Origin: Candidatus Izemoplasmatales bacterium
GTDB taxonomy: Bacteria; Bacillota_I; Bacilli_A; Izemoplasmatales; Hujiaoplasmataceae
Length of the DNA stretch: 64,000 nucleotides
Direction of reading: 5' to 3'
NCBI GenBank assembly: GCA_041649275.1
Contig: JBAZNL010000006.1
Location: 1-64,000 of the forward strand
This document shows positions 44,291 through 53,485 of this stretch, in pieces; the stretch's first letter is position 1; each line of letters opens with the position of its first letter. The translations under genes were made by a program, and so were the position numbers. The notes beneath the pieces are model-generated. The model was not told where the DNA came from and searched no databases. It saw only the letters and a program-made list of their open reading frames with translations.

Positions 44291-46872
44291 TCGACATGAA
44301 ACCGAAATACGAACACGCCGAGGTCGAATCCGGCAAATACGAATTCTGGCTGGAACAGGGCTGCTTCAAGGCGAATGATCCGACGAAGCCGCCGTTCTGC
44401 GTCGTGATCCCGCCGCCGAACGTCACCGGCAAGCTCCACCTCGGCCACACCTGGGACACCACCCTCCAGGACATCCTGATCCGCCGCAAGCGGATGCAGG
44501 GCTACGACGCCCTCTATCTGCCCGGCATGGACCACGCCGGCATCGCCACCCAGGCGAAGGTCGACCAGCGCCTCAGGGCGCAGGGCGTCAGTCGCTACGA
44601 CTTGGGCCGCGAGAAGTACCTGAAGGCCGCCTGGAGCTGGAAGGAAGAATACGCCTCGATCATCCGCGAGCAGTGGAAGGGCATCGGCCTCTCGCTCGAC
44701 TACGACCGCGAGCGCTTCACCCTCGACGAGGGTCTCTCAGAGGCCGTGAACGAGGTCTTCGTCCGCCTCTACGAGAAGGGCTACATCTACCGCGGCGAAC
44801 GCATCATCAACTGGGACGTCGAGGCCAAGACCGCGCTCTCCAACATCGAGATCGAGCATCTCGACATCCAGGGTGCCTTCTACCACGTCACCTATCCGTT
44901 CGCGGACGGATCCACGGGCGGACTCACGGTCGCCACGACCCGTCCCGAGACGATGTTCGGCGACGTCGCGCTCATGGTCCATCCCGAAGACCCGCGGTTT
45001 GCGGGACTGATCGGGAAACAGGTCAGGATCCCGACGACGGACCGCGCGATCCCGGTGATCGCCGACGCCTACGTCGACCGCGCCTTCGGGACCGGCATCG
45101 TCAAGGTCACGCCAGCCCACGACCCGAACGACTTCGAGGTCGGAAAGCGCCACAAGCTCGAGATGCCCCTGTGCATGAACGAGGACGGCACGATGAACGC
45201 GCGGGCTGGCCGCTACGAGGGGATGGAACGCTTCGCCTGCCGGAAGGCGCTCGTTTCCGACCTGAAGGCCCTCGGCCTGCTTCTCAAGGTCGAACCCGTG
45301 ACCCACAACGTCGGCCATTCCGAACGCACCGGAGTGATCGTCGAACCGCGGCTTTCGAAGCAGTGGTTCGTGCGGATGGACCTGCTCGCGAAGAACGCAG
45401 TCGAAAAAAATACGGTCGAGTTCGTCCCCGAGCGCTTCAAGAAGATTTTCGTCAACTGGATGGAATCGATCGAGGACTGGTGCATCTCGCGCCAGCTCTG
45501 GTGGGGTCACCGGATCCCGGTCTGGTATAGGGGCGAGGAGATCCATTGCGGCCGGACGGCGCCGGAAGGCGACGGCTGGCGCCAGGACGAGGACGTCCTC
45601 GACACCTGGTTCTCCTCCGCGCTCTGGCCGTTCTCGACCCTCGGCTGGCCGAAGAAGACGATCGACCTCGCGCGCTTCTATCCGACCGACGTGCTCGTCA
45701 CCGGCTACGACATCATCTTCTTCTGGGTCGCCCGGATGATCTTCCAGGCGATCGAGTTCACCGGCGAGAGTCCGTTCCGTCAGTGCCTGATCCACGGACT
45801 GATCCGCGACGCGGAAGGAAGGAAGATGTCGAAGTCGCTCGGCAACGGCGTCGACCCACAGGACGTGATCGCCCAGTACGGCGCCGACGCCCTCCGCTAC
45901 TTCATCTCCACCAACTCCAGTCCGGGACTCGACCTCCGCTACGAACCGGAGAAGGTCGAGGCCGCCTGGAACTTCATCAACAAGCTCTGGAACATCTCGC
46001 GCTACGTCCTCATGAACACCGAGGGCGCCACCGTCGCGGACATGAAACTCGATCCGCTGCCGCAAGGCGTCGCCGAACGCTGGATCCTCGGACGCCTCGA
46101 CGAGACCCTGGACGGCGCGAACGCCGACTTCGACAAGTACGAATTCGGAGAGGCGGCGAAGAAGCTCTACAACTTCGCCTGGAACGACTTCGCCAGCTGG
46201 TACGTGGAGATCGCGAAGCTTTCCATCGGCGAGCGCGAGACGCGGGCCGTGCTCCTGCACGTCCTCTCCGCGATCGTGCGGGCGCTCCATCCGTTCATGC
46301 CGTTCGTGACCGAAGAAATCTGGCAGAAGCTGCCGCACGTCGAACCCTCGATCATGCGCGCGCCGTGGCCGACCGCCGACCGCCTGCCGATCGCCGATGC
46401 GTCCTCGCTTAACCGCGTCTTCGAACTGATCGTCGGCGTCCGCCAGGTCCGGAGCGAATACAACGTCGCCCCGGGCAAGCCCGTCGACGTCCTGATCCGC
46501 ACTGAATCCGATTTGACCGCGGCCTTCCTCGAGGAGAACCGCCGCCTGCTCGTCAAGTTCCTGAACCCGGGCAGACTCGAGATCGCCTCCGACCTACCCC
46601 CGGTCGAACATGCGCTCACCGTCATCCTCCCGGGCGCGACCCTGTACCTGCCGCTCGGATCGCTCGTCGACATCGCCGCCGAGGTCGCTCGTCTCAATAA
46701 GGAGATCGAGCGTCTCGAGGGCGAGATCAGAAGAAGCGACGCGATGCTCGAGAATCCCGCCTTCCTCGCGAAGGCCCCCGCCGCCAAGATCGACGCCGAA
46801 CAGGCGAAGCGGGCGGACTACGCAGAGAATCTGCGGCTGGCGCGCGAGCGCCTGGAGGCCGTCAGGCGATAA
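44287..46872 (+). CDS. valS: Valyl-tRNA synthetase
   Basis: Class I synthetase charging tRNA-Val, with an editing domain. It is 861 aa. HIGH form LHLGH in NVTGKLHLGHTWD near residue 44, KMSKS in GRKMSKSLGNG near 518, and a C-terminal coiled-coil arm (about 800-861) typical of ValRS. The ATG overlaps the NUDIX stop. Confidence 0.98.
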   Translation: MIDMKPKYEHAEVESGKYEFWLEQGCFKANDPTKPPFCVVIPPPNVTGKLHLGHTWDTTLQDILIRRKRMQGYDALYLPGMDHAGIATQAKVDQRLRAQGVSRYDLGREKYLKAAWSWKEEYASIIREQWKGIGLSLDYDRERFTLDEGLSEAVNEVFVRLYEKGYIYRGERIINWDVEAKTALSNIEIEHLDIQGAFYHVTYPFADGSTGGLTVATTRPETMFGDVALMVHPEDPRFAGLIGKQVRIPTTDRAIPVIADAYVDRAFGTGIVKVTPAHDPNDFEVGKRHKLEMPLCMNEDGTMNARAGRYEGMERFACRKALVSDLKALGLLLKVEPVTHNVGHSERTGVIVEPRLSKQWFVRMDLLAKNAVEKNTVEFVPERFKKIFVNWMESIEDWCISRQLWWGHRIPVWYRGEEIHCGRTAPEGDGWRQDEDVLDTWFSSALWPFSTLGWPKKTIDLARFYPTDVLVTGYDIIFFWVARMIFQAIEFTGESPFRQCLIHGLIRDAEGRKMSKSLGNGVDPQDVIAQYGADALRYFISTNSSPGLDLRYEPEKVEAAWNFINKLWNISRYVLMNTEGATVADMKLDPLPQGVAERWILGRLDETLDGANADFDKYEFGEAAKKLYNFAWNDFASWYVEIAKLSIGERETRAVLLHVLSAIVRALHPFMPFVTEEIWQKLPHVEPSIMRAPWPTADRLPIADASSLNRVFELIVGVRQVRSEYNVAPGKPVDVLIRTESDLTAAFLEENRRLLVKFLNPGRLEIASDLPPVEHALTVILPGATLYLPLGSLVDIAAEVARLNKEIERLEGEIRRSDAMLENPAFLAKAPAAKIDAEQAKRADYAENLRLARERLEAVRR

Positions 46873-46873
46873 C

Positions 46874-48136
46874 ATGTTCGCAAACGTCACGGAAGCGATC
46901 GCGTGGATCGAGAACTCCCACCGCTTCGGCGAGAAGACGGACCTGACCCGGATGCGGGCGTGCTGCCGCCGGCTGGGCGACCCGCAGGATGCGTTCAGGT
47001 CGATCCACGTCGCCGGCACCAACGGCAAGGGCTCGACCGCCAACTACCTGAAGAACATCCTCCACTGCGCCGGATACAAGACCGGCGTCTATACCTCCCC
47101 CTATGTCGTCAGCTTCAACGAACGCATCGGCATCGGCGACGAATACATCCCCGACGGGACCGTCGTCAAGTACGCGAACTTCCTGCACGACCTCTGGGAC
47201 GCCTATTACGCCGAGACCGGCGACTCGATCACCTTCTTCGAGATCGTCACCCTCATGTGCTTCCTCTGGTTCCGCGACGAGAAGGTCGAATGGGGCGTGA
47301 TCGAGGTCGGCCTCGGCGGCCTCTACGACGCCACCAACGTGATCCTGCCGGAGGCGTCCTGCATCACCAACATCAACTTCGACCACATGAAACAGCTCGG
47401 GAACACCCTCGAGAGCATCGCCCTGAACAAGCTCGGGATCGTCAAGCCGTACCGCCCGCTCTATACGACGGAGGACAAGGAACAACTGATCCCGCTCTTT
47501 ACGATGCACTGCCACGAGGCGCACGCGCCCATCGCCTTCATCGACGCCCGCGAGGCGGGTGACGTCGCGATCGGTGAGGCCACTTCCTTTTCGTGGAAGG
47601 GGGTCCGTTACGACCTCGGCCTCGCCGGCGCACACCAGGTGAAAAACGCCGCGCTTGCGATCGAGACGATCCGGGGCCTCGCCGACCGGCAAGCAATCGC
47701 CGTCACCGCGCGTAATATCTATGACGGGCTGAAGCGCACGACCTGGCCGGGCCGCTTCGAGATCTTCGAGCATCGGATCGTGCTCGACGGCGCCCACAAC
47801 ATCGGCGCCTTCGAGACCCTCCGCCCGGCGGTCGCGGCCGTCTTCCCGGGGAAGAAGGTCAAGTGCCTCTTCTGCATGATGAAGGACAAGGACCACAAGG
47901 CCGTGATCGGCCTCCTCGATTCCTTCGTCGACGAGTTCCACTTCACCGCGATCGACTACCACCGCGTCGCGACCGCGCAGGAGCTTTACGAGGAGAGCGC
48001 GCATCCGCGCAAGTTCGTCCATGCGGACTTCGAAGCCGCGTTTTCGAACCTGCGGAACCTCGGTGAAGACGAGATCCTCCTCGTCTGCGGTTCCCTCTAC
48101 TTCGTCTCCGCGATCCGCAGGATCCTCGTCCCATGA
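46874..48136 (+). CDS. folC: Folylpolyglutamate synthase / dihydrofolate synthase
   Basis: Adds glutamate to (dihydro)folate, a Mur-ligase-fold ATPase. The 420 aa include the P-loop HVAGTNGKGSTANYL near residue 42, EVGLGGLYDATNV near 148, and the C-terminal VLDGAHN near 300. It begins 2 nt after the valS stop, the same valS-folC order as Bacillus. thyA and folA, which use the same cofactor, lie at 56173-57521. Confidence 0.95.
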   Translation: MFANVTEAIAWIENSHRFGEKTDLTRMRACCRRLGDPQDAFRSIHVAGTNGKGSTANYLKNILHCAGYKTGVYTSPYVVSFNERIGIGDEYIPDGTVVKYANFLHDLWDAYYAETGDSITFFEIVTLMCFLWFRDEKVEWGVIEVGLGGLYDATNVILPEASCITNINFDHMKQLGNTLESIALNKLGIVKPYRPLYTTEDKEQLIPLFTMHCHEAHAPIAFIDAREAGDVAIGEATSFSWKGVRYDLGLAGAHQVKNAALAIETIRGLADRQAIAVTARNIYDGLKRTTWPGRFEIFEHRIVLDGAHNIGAFETLRPAVAAVFPGKKVKCLFCMMKDKDHKAVIGLLDSFVDEFHFTAIDYHRVATAQELYEESAHPRKFVHADFEAAFSNLRNLGEDEILLVCGSLYFVSAIRRILVP

Positions 48137-48140
48137 ACAG

Positions 48141-48171
48141 ACGTCGCGACCCCGTGGGGCCGCGACGTTTT
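48141..48171 (+). terminator. Terminator after folC
   Basis: ACGTCGCG / CGCGACGT stem with an inner CCCC/GGGG helix, followed by TTTTC. The tail is short, so read-through into radC is possible. Confidence 0.65.
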
Positions 48172-48187
48172 CATCGGAGGGGATCGG

Positions 48188-48874
48188 ATGGATCGGATCA
48201 TGGAGATGCCGGCGGCGGAACGGCCGCGGGAACGGCTGGAGCGCTACGGCGCGGAGAACCTCGGGACGCACGAACTGGTGGCGATCCTGCTTCGGACCGG
48301 GACGAAGGACCATTCGGCGATCGACGTCGCCAAGGAGATCCTGTTCGAGGCGAAGGGGGCGCGGGGGCTCAGGGAGAAGACGCTTCCCGAACTCGCATCC
48401 CACGCCGGGATGGGGAAGACGAAGGCGGGGATCCTGCTCGCGGCGCTCGAACTCGGACGACGTGCGCTCGAAAGCGAGCCGGAGCGGCCGAAGGTGCTCG
48501 GCGCGCGTGACGTCTTCCTGATCGTGAAAGACGACCTCGCGCCGCTGAAACAGGAGACGATGGTCGCGCTCTACCTCGACGCGCGGCTCGCACTCGTCGA
48601 GAAGCGGACGATCTTCGTCGGCGGCCTCAACCAGTCGCTCGTGCATCCGCGCGAGGTCTTCAAGTACGCCGTCAAGTGCTCCGCCTTCCAGGTGGTGCTC
48701 GCGCACAACCATCCGTCGGGCGATCCGACGCCCTCGCCGCAGGATCTCGCGGTGACGAAGCGGTTCCGCGAGGCCGGGGAGCTGCTCGGGATCCGGCTCG
48801 CCGACCACGTCGTCGTCGCCGGCGACCGCTACGTCTCGATCGGCGAGATCCTGAAGGGCGAAGGCATGGTATAA
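48188..48874 (+). CDS. radC: RadC-family JAMM protein
   Basis: A 228-aa protein with an N-terminal helix-hairpin-helix region and a C-terminal MPN/JAMM domain. The metal motif AHNHPSGDPTPSPQD (H-x-H-x7-D) is near residue 180, and the conserved upstream Glu lies in KQETMVAL. The repair role once ascribed to E. coli RadC is doubtful. ATG follows GGAGGGGATCGG. Confidence 0.93.
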   Translation: MDRIMEMPAAERPRERLERYGAENLGTHELVAILLRTGTKDHSAIDVAKEILFEAKGARGLREKTLPELASHAGMGKTKAGILLAALELGRRALESEPERPKVLGARDVFLIVKDDLAPLKQETMVALYLDARLALVEKRTIFVGGLNQSLVHPREVFKYAVKCSAFQVVLAHNHPSGDPTPSPQDLAVTKRFREAGELLGIRLADHVVVAGDRYVSIGEILKGEGMV

Positions 48875-48875
48875 T
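48867..48875 (+). promoter_or_regulatory. Extended -10 promoter of the SRAP gene
   Basis: TGG-TATAAT overlapping the last codons of radC, 19 bp before the SRAP ATG. Confidence 0.6.
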
Positions 48876-48893
48876 GGATGCGGAGGTGGCATC

Positions 48894-49574
48894 ATGTGCG
48901 GACGGTTCATCCTCGGCGTCGTGCGCGAGGAACTCGAAAGGCTCGTCGACGAATACTACGGGATCCCGGTCGTCGGCACCGAGATCGCCCTCCCGCGGTA
49001 TAACGTCGCCCCGGGACAGCCGGTCGCAGCCGTCGTCGGCGACGGCGAGAGGTACCGCCTCGGAACGCTCCGATGGGGTTTCGTCCCGTGGTTCGCCAAG
49101 GACGAGAAGAGCGCCTATGCGATGATCAACGCGCGCGCCGAGACGATCCTCGAACGGCCGGCGTACGCGCAGTCGATGAAGACGAAGCGCTGCGTCGTGC
49201 TCGCGGACGGCTACTACGAATGGAAGAAGGAAGGGACGTCGAAGATCCCCTACCGGATCTTTCTGAAGGACGTCGCGCTCTTCGCGATGGCCGGACTCTA
49301 CAGCACCTGGACGCGTGCCGACGGAACGAAGCTGCATACCTGCGCGATCGTCACGACCGCCGCGAACGAACTCACGCGACCGGTCCACGAGCGCATGCCG
49401 GCGATCCTCACGCGCGAACAGGAGAAGATCTGGCTCGACCGCGGGAACGAACGCGTCGAGGAACTCGCGAAGCTGCTGATCCCGTTCGACCCCGGGGCGA
49501 TGGACCTGCATCCGGTCTCGACGCGGGTGAACGACGCCCATAGCGATGACGCGGGGCTGATCGAACAAGCCTGA
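48894..49574 (+). CDS. SRAP (YedK/HMCES-type) abasic-site protein
   Basis: Forms a thiazolidine crosslink with abasic sites in single-stranded DNA through its N-terminal Cys. The 226 aa open MCGRF, so Cys2 becomes N-terminal after Met removal. Conserved RYNVAPGQ near residue 35, the Asn in MINARAE near 78, the Glu in ADGYYEW near 107, and the His in HERMPAIL near 165 are all present. It lies directly after radC with its own -10. Confidence 0.94.
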   Translation: MCGRFILGVVREELERLVDEYYGIPVVGTEIALPRYNVAPGQPVAAVVGDGERYRLGTLRWGFVPWFAKDEKSAYAMINARAETILERPAYAQSMKTKRCVVLADGYYEWKKEGTSKIPYRIFLKDVALFAMAGLYSTWTRADGTKLHTCAIVTTAANELTRPVHERMPAILTREQEKIWLDRGNERVEELAKLLIPFDPGAMDLHPVSTRVNDAHSDDAGLIEQA

Positions 49575-49578
49575 AGAG

Positions 49579-49632
49579 AAAGACCGAACCGGTCGGATCC
49601 CCCTGGACTCCTTCCGGTTCGGTCTTTCGTTT
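49579..49632. terminator. Terminator between convergent SRAP gene and accessory cassette
   Basis: Perfect 14-bp stem AAAGACCGAACCGG / CCGGTTCGGTCTTT with a 21-nt loop, T-rich on the plus side (TTTCGTTT) and moderately so on the minus side. Confidence 0.85.
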
Positions 49633-49649
49633 GCAGGCATGATGCGCCA

Positions 49650-50708
49650 TCATTCGGGGATGGCATCCATCCATTCTGCCAAGTCGGGGATCGCCGTACC
49701 GGGATATCTGTGGACTTCGGAAACCGAGGATGCCGATTCGATTCGATAGAGCGAATAGCCGAGGGCATCGACCGAGCGCCCGACGTAATAGACGTCTTCG
49801 TTCCTTTCGACGACATATCCGCTGGAGACGAGCGTATCGACGAATAGCGATGAAGTCACGGGCATGACATCGATTCCCAATACGGAGTCGACGAACCAGA
49901 ACGCACGGACTTCCCCATAACTGTCCGCCCAAAGGGAAGCATTCGATCCCACCGCGAAACGGGTAATCTCGGAAGGATCTCCCGACGTGTAGAAGTGGAT
50001 GTCGGTGACGATCAATTCGCGATGGCGGAGATGGGGGGGGATCTGCTCCGGCATGACCTCATCGTATCGCGCGCTTTCAACGATCGCGACGGCGGCGATG
50101 GATCGGGCGTGACGTTGATACAGAACGAATGAGAAGTTGTCGTCGCCGGATTGGTGGAAACTGGCCAGATCGACGGCGGAACCGATGAGATCATAGGACG
50201 ACACCGGGATCATCCAGCCATTCTCGTGCACGATCACATAGAGCCGGTCTTCCATCGAATCTTCGTATCGGTAATCCGGAAAGACGTAGCGATCGCCCGT
50301 GATTCCGACGACGGGATTGACGGAGAACACGACGACGTCGAAAGCCTCGAAATGCCGGAGGTAGACCGGATGATAGGACGACGCCGTCGAGATCGATCCA
50401 TCCGCCATCAGATACCGCACCTCGTTTCCCTCATCGTCGAGGAGACGGGGATGACCGTAGTTCGAATCGAGGACAAGCGGGAATGCCGTCTCGACGTCGA
50501 GGTCGACGGCCAGAAAGTCGTCGGCCTGATCCTGACCGGCGCCGACGGAAGCGAGGACGGCGATGGTCGCGATCGTCCCGATCATCAGGATCAGGCCGAT
50601 CGTCGCCGTACGCCGGCATGCATCGCGACGTCTGGCGGCGGCGACCGAGATCAGGCAGACCAGAACCAAGGCCATGGGCACGAGCAAGGCGCTACTCCAC
50701 GTCATCAT
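49650..50708 (-). CDS. Membrane-anchored exported protein of unknown function
   Basis: A 352-aa protein with two N-terminal TM segments (about residues 5-24 and 36-55) and a large acidic, aromatic-rich domain that should lie outside the cell. No enzymatic or binding motif recognised. It is the last gene of a four-gene minus-strand cassette and overlaps the XRE gene by 17 bp. MMTW gives two possible ATGs (50708, 50705). Confidence 0.65.
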   Translation of the reverse strand: MMTWSSALLVPMALVLVCLISVAAARRRDACRRTATIGLILMIGTIATIAVLASVGAGQDQADDFLAVDLDVETAFPLVLDSNYGHPRLLDDEGNEVRYLMADGSISTASSYHPVYLRHFEAFDVVVFSVNPVVGITGDRYVFPDYRYEDSMEDRLYVIVHENGWMIPVSSYDLIGSAVDLASFHQSGDDNFSFVLYQRHARSIAAVAIVESARYDEVMPEQIPPHLRHRELIVTDIHFYTSGDPSEITRFAVGSNASLWADSYGEVRAFWFVDSVLGIDVMPVTSSLFVDTLVSSGYVVERNEDVYYVGRSVDALGYSLYRIESASSVSEVHRYPGTAIPDLAEWMDAIPE

Positions 50709-50916
50709 GCTGAATGCCCTCCTTCCATCCGAGGATGTCGCCCGGCGTCACGGACAAGGCTCTGCAGATCGCGTCGAGCGTCGTGAAGCGGATCGCGCGC
50801 GCCTTCCCGCTCCTGAGGATCGACAGATTCGCTTCCGTCAGGCCGATGATCGCGCATAGTTCGGAGGCCGTCATCCGGCGTTCGCGGAGGATGCGGTCGA
50901 GTTCGACGACGATCAT
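50692..50916 (-). CDS. XRE-family HTH regulator (YozG-like)
   Basis: A 74-aa protein that is nearly all Cro/CI-type helix-turn-helix: MTASELCAIIGLTEANLSIL with the recognition helix near residues 27-40, then LDAICRALSVTPGDIL. Such small regulators commonly sit beside DUF2975 membrane proteins. It overlaps the DUF2975 gene by 4 bp. Confidence 0.88.
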   Translation of the reverse strand: MIVVELDRILRERRMTASELCAIIGLTEANLSILRSGKARAIRFTTLDAICRALSVTPGDILGWKEGIQHDDVE

Positions 50917-51482
50917 ATCGTGAGTCGATTCTCCTCATGGATTTCGATCGCCAGCTTCAGGACCTTCGCGACGACGATCAGCATCAGTCCGAAGCCGAGA
51001 TAGAGGAGGATCGGAGCGTTCAGGTACAGGTTGAACTCGGTCAACGTTCCCGTGAGGAAGCCGAATCCCTGGATGACCAGTCCGGCTGCGACCTCGACCA
51101 GGACCAGATACACGAACGAGCGTCCCATCCGATCGATGCGTTCGACGTTTTCAGCCACGAAGACCGCCTTGCGCTCCAGATTGTCGATCAAGGCCTTGAC
51201 GTCGAAGTGCACCCTCAGGAGCAAGACGACATAGATTACCGTCTTGACGACCGCGATCAGGAAGAGTTCCGACATCGTGATGGCGGGGAGGGCCGCGATG
51301 ATGCCGATGACGCTCGAACCGACGATCAGGACGACCGCAACCAGGTAGGCGCGCTTGAGCAGGCGGACGCTGGCGTCGAAATCGACGCGGTTCAGACGCG
51401 TGAGCATGTAGATGATGCCGGCGATCAATGCGATCGCGAGCGCGATCAGGACAACCATGAGGATCGATGCGAATGCGGTCAT
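50913..51482 (-). CDS. DUF2975-type membrane protein
   Basis: A 189-aa protein with four hydrophobic segments (about 5-27, 46-70, 75-90 plus a C-terminal pair near 125-175). The segment VFVAENVERIDRMGRSF and the C-terminal LAIEIHEENRLTI, which resembles the LTV ending of DUF2975 proteins, support the family. Function unknown; the XRE gene beside it is the usual partner. Confidence 0.75.
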   Translation of the reverse strand: MTAFASILMVVLIALAIALIAGIIYMLTRLNRVDFDASVRLLKRAYLVAVVLIVGSSVIGIIAALPAITMSELFLIAVVKTVIYVVLLLRVHFDVKALIDNLERKAVFVAENVERIDRMGRSFVYLVLVEVAAGLVIQGFGFLTGTLTEFNLYLNAPILLYLGFGLMLIVVAKVLKLAIEIHEENRLTI

Positions 51483-51483
51483 G

Positions 51484-52263
51484 CTACTCCTCCTCTGCGG
51501 TGCCGATGAGCGACGAACCGCGATAATACGTATTCGGGGCGTTGAATCGGTTGAATCCGAGCATGATCGATGCGGTTTCCTTGCGCGCTTCGACGAGATC
51601 GACGGAGAACTCGAAGAAATCCGGATCGCTCTCGGCGGTGGCGACGTATTCGACCATCAGCGAGTATTGCAGGAGCGGACGCTTGAAGTATTGGGTGAAC
51701 GTGTTCTCCGGCAGCGTGACATAGGCATTGGGTTCCGTGACGGAGTAGACTCCGTTCCGGAACGTCTCGCCGTCGGAAAAGACGAGCAGCGAGGTCAGCG
51801 ACGAGGTCGTGACGACGTATCCCGGAGAAGCGCTGAAGACCAGATGCTGGACGGTTTCGTCATGCTGGTTCGTGTCGCTCACGTAGAACGAATACGGAAG
51901 CGTCACGGTGACGATCGCGATGCGGTGTCCGTCCGGATCGAGGAACAGGTCGCCCATGAACGTCGCGTCCGATTCGACGTCGTCGTCGAACTCGTACGTG
52001 CTGGCGCCGGTCAGGAGATAATGCAGGTCGCTGTAGATGAATGGCGCCGCCGCGAGCGAGGAAACGAACGACAGATCGCCATCGTAGATGGTGATGCAGG
52101 TCCAGTCGTTCCAACGGTATGTCGGCGATTGGTCGACGGAGTAGGCGATTTGTTCGGCACTGGGGTCGATTTGCATCCCGTAGGGCACATGGACCGGTTG
52201 AAGCGCCGCGATGCACAGAACTGCAAGCGTCGATGTCAGCGCGGCAAGCAGGAAACGCGTCAT
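51484..52263 (-). CDS. Secreted or anchored protein of unknown function
   Basis: A 259-aa protein with an N-terminal signal-like segment (MTRFLLAALTSTLAVLCI) and a polar, aromatic-rich remainder resembling an extracytoplasmic beta-rich domain. A Cys at residue 17 is not in a clear lipobox. First gene of the cassette; its stop lies 1 bp before the DUF2975 gene. Ribosome site GAGGTGATT is strong. No family recognised. Confidence 0.65.
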   Translation of the reverse strand: MTRFLLAALTSTLAVLCIAALQPVHVPYGMQIDPSAEQIAYSVDQSPTYRWNDWTCITIYDGDLSFVSSLAAAPFIYSDLHYLLTGASTYEFDDDVESDATFMGDLFLDPDGHRIAIVTVTLPYSFYVSDTNQHDETVQHLVFSASPGYVVTTSSLTSLLVFSDGETFRNGVYSVTEPNAYVTLPENTFTQYFKRPLLQYSLMVEYVATAESDPDFFEFSVDLVEARKETASIMLGFNRFNAPNTYYRGSSLIGTAEEE

Positions 52264-52295
52264 GTAATCACCTCGAATTATTGAATATCGATAAT

Positions 52296-52324
52296 ATCAT
52301 AGCACCCATTCCGTTCTTTGACAA
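52296..52324 (-). promoter_or_regulatory. Promoter of the XRE/DUF2975 cassette
   Basis: Minus strand TTGTCA (plus 52319-52324), 17-bp spacer, TATGAT (plus 52296-52301). Confidence 0.85.
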
Positions 52325-52415
52325 GTGCAATCGTAAAAAATGTACAACTCGAATTCGGGAAGAGCCGGAATGGCGTCGGCCGGCATCGGTCGCTGGGAGG
52401 CGTTTCGTCCGATTC

Positions 52416-52441
52416 AAAAAAAGGAGCCTCATGGAGGCTCC
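52416..52441 (-). terminator. Terminator of the lysophospholipase-like gene
   Basis: Perfect 8-bp stem GGAGCCTC / GAGGCTCC with a 3-nt loop, followed on the minus strand by seven T. Confidence 0.92.
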
Positions 52442-52456
52442 GAATCGGTTCATGGA

Positions 52457-53380
52457 CTATTTTTCCAGGAACGTGAGGATGTCCCGGTAGACGGTCTCCT
52501 TGTCGAGTTCGTTCAGGATCTCGTGGCGGTCGTCCTCGTAGAGTTTGTCGGTCACGTCGACATAGCCGAGCTTCCGGTAAACCGCGGCGAGTTCCAGGAC
52601 GGTCTTCCCGTACTCGGAGAGCGGGTCGTTCTTCCCGGAGGCGAAGAGGAGGGGGGTGTCCTTCCTTCCGGTCGCGATCTGCTTCGGATCGTTGATCACG
52701 ACGAGCCACTTGAAGAGGTCCTTGTTCGCGGAAACCGTCGCCGGCTGGCCGCACATCGGCGACTTCTCGTAGTAGTTCTGGATCTCGACGTCCTTGGAGA
52801 GCCACTCGACGTCGCGGTCGCCGATGATGCCGTCCTTGCGCATCTTCGCCGGATAGGCGTCGATCCCCATCTTCTGGAGGAGCGGCGAGACGTACTTCGG
52901 CCCCCGGAGCGCCTTGATCACCGTCGATAGGAGGATCCCGAAGCGGATCAGCCCGAGCGGCATCATCGCGGTTCCCGTGAGCACCGCCTTCTTGTAGAAG
53001 TCGGGCTTTCTCAGAAGCGCGAGGCGGGCGAGGAAGGAGCCCATGCTGTGGCCGAGGACGAAGACGGGCAGGTCGGGATACCGCTGCTTGATGAAGTCCT
53101 GGACGAGGGTGATCGACTCGTAGGCGATCCTGTCCCCGTCCCTGTCGGCGTAGTGGACGTAGGCGTTCGTGTCGGTCGACAGGCCGTGGCCGAGGAAGTC
53201 GCAGCCGACGGCGACGTAGCCGTTCCTGTTCAGGAACTCGGCGAACAGGCCGTAGCGGGCGATGTGCTCGCTGACGCCGTGGATCAAATGGACGACGCCC
53301 TTCACCGGGGCGGTGGCGCCGTCGTACAGATAGACGTGGATGTCGTTTCCAACGGAATTCTTGACGATCAGTTTCTCCAT
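52457..53380 (-). CDS. Alpha/beta hydrolase, monoacylglycerol lipase / lysophospholipase type
   Basis: A 307-aa hydrolase with HLIHGVSEH (oxyanion) near residue 31, the nucleophile in LGHSMGS near 107, an acid in GKNDPLS near 250, and a His in DDRHEILNE near 280. The HGxxEH form is typical of monoacylglycerol lipases. ATG 53380 is 7 nt after GAGAGGTG; the GTG at 53389 overlaps that site. It is divergent from glpK, which would use the glycerol it could release. Confidence 0.88.
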   Translation of the reverse strand: MEKLIVKNSVGNDIHVYLYDGATAPVKGVVHLIHGVSEHIARYGLFAEFLNRNGYVAVGCDFLGHGLSTDTNAYVHYADRDGDRIAYESITLVQDFIKQRYPDLPVFVLGHSMGSFLARLALLRKPDFYKKAVLTGTAMMPLGLIRFGILLSTVIKALRGPKYVSPLLQKMGIDAYPAKMRKDGIIGDRDVEWLSKDVEIQNYYEKSPMCGQPATVSANKDLFKWLVVINDPKQIATGRKDTPLLFASGKNDPLSEYGKTVLELAAVYRKLGYVDVTDKLYEDDRHEILNELDKETVYRDILTFLEK

Positions 53381-53420
53381 CCTTCGCACCTCTCATTTTT
53401 AATGAATCGATCTTGGCACC

Positions 53421-53449
53421 ATTATATCATTTCGAGGATGAATATCCAA
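53421..53449 (-). promoter_or_regulatory. Promoter of the lipase-like gene
   Basis: Minus strand TTGGAT, 17-bp spacer, TGA-extended TATAAT (plus 53421-53426). Confidence 0.8.
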
Positions 53450-53456
53450 GCCGATT

Positions 53457-53465
53457 TGATATAAT
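53457..53465 (+). promoter_or_regulatory. Extended -10 promoter of glpK
   Basis: TGA-TATAAT, 8 bp from the divergent lipase promoter; no clear -35. Confidence 0.65.
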
Positions 53466-53485
53466 TAAGCCGAGAGGTGACCGAC

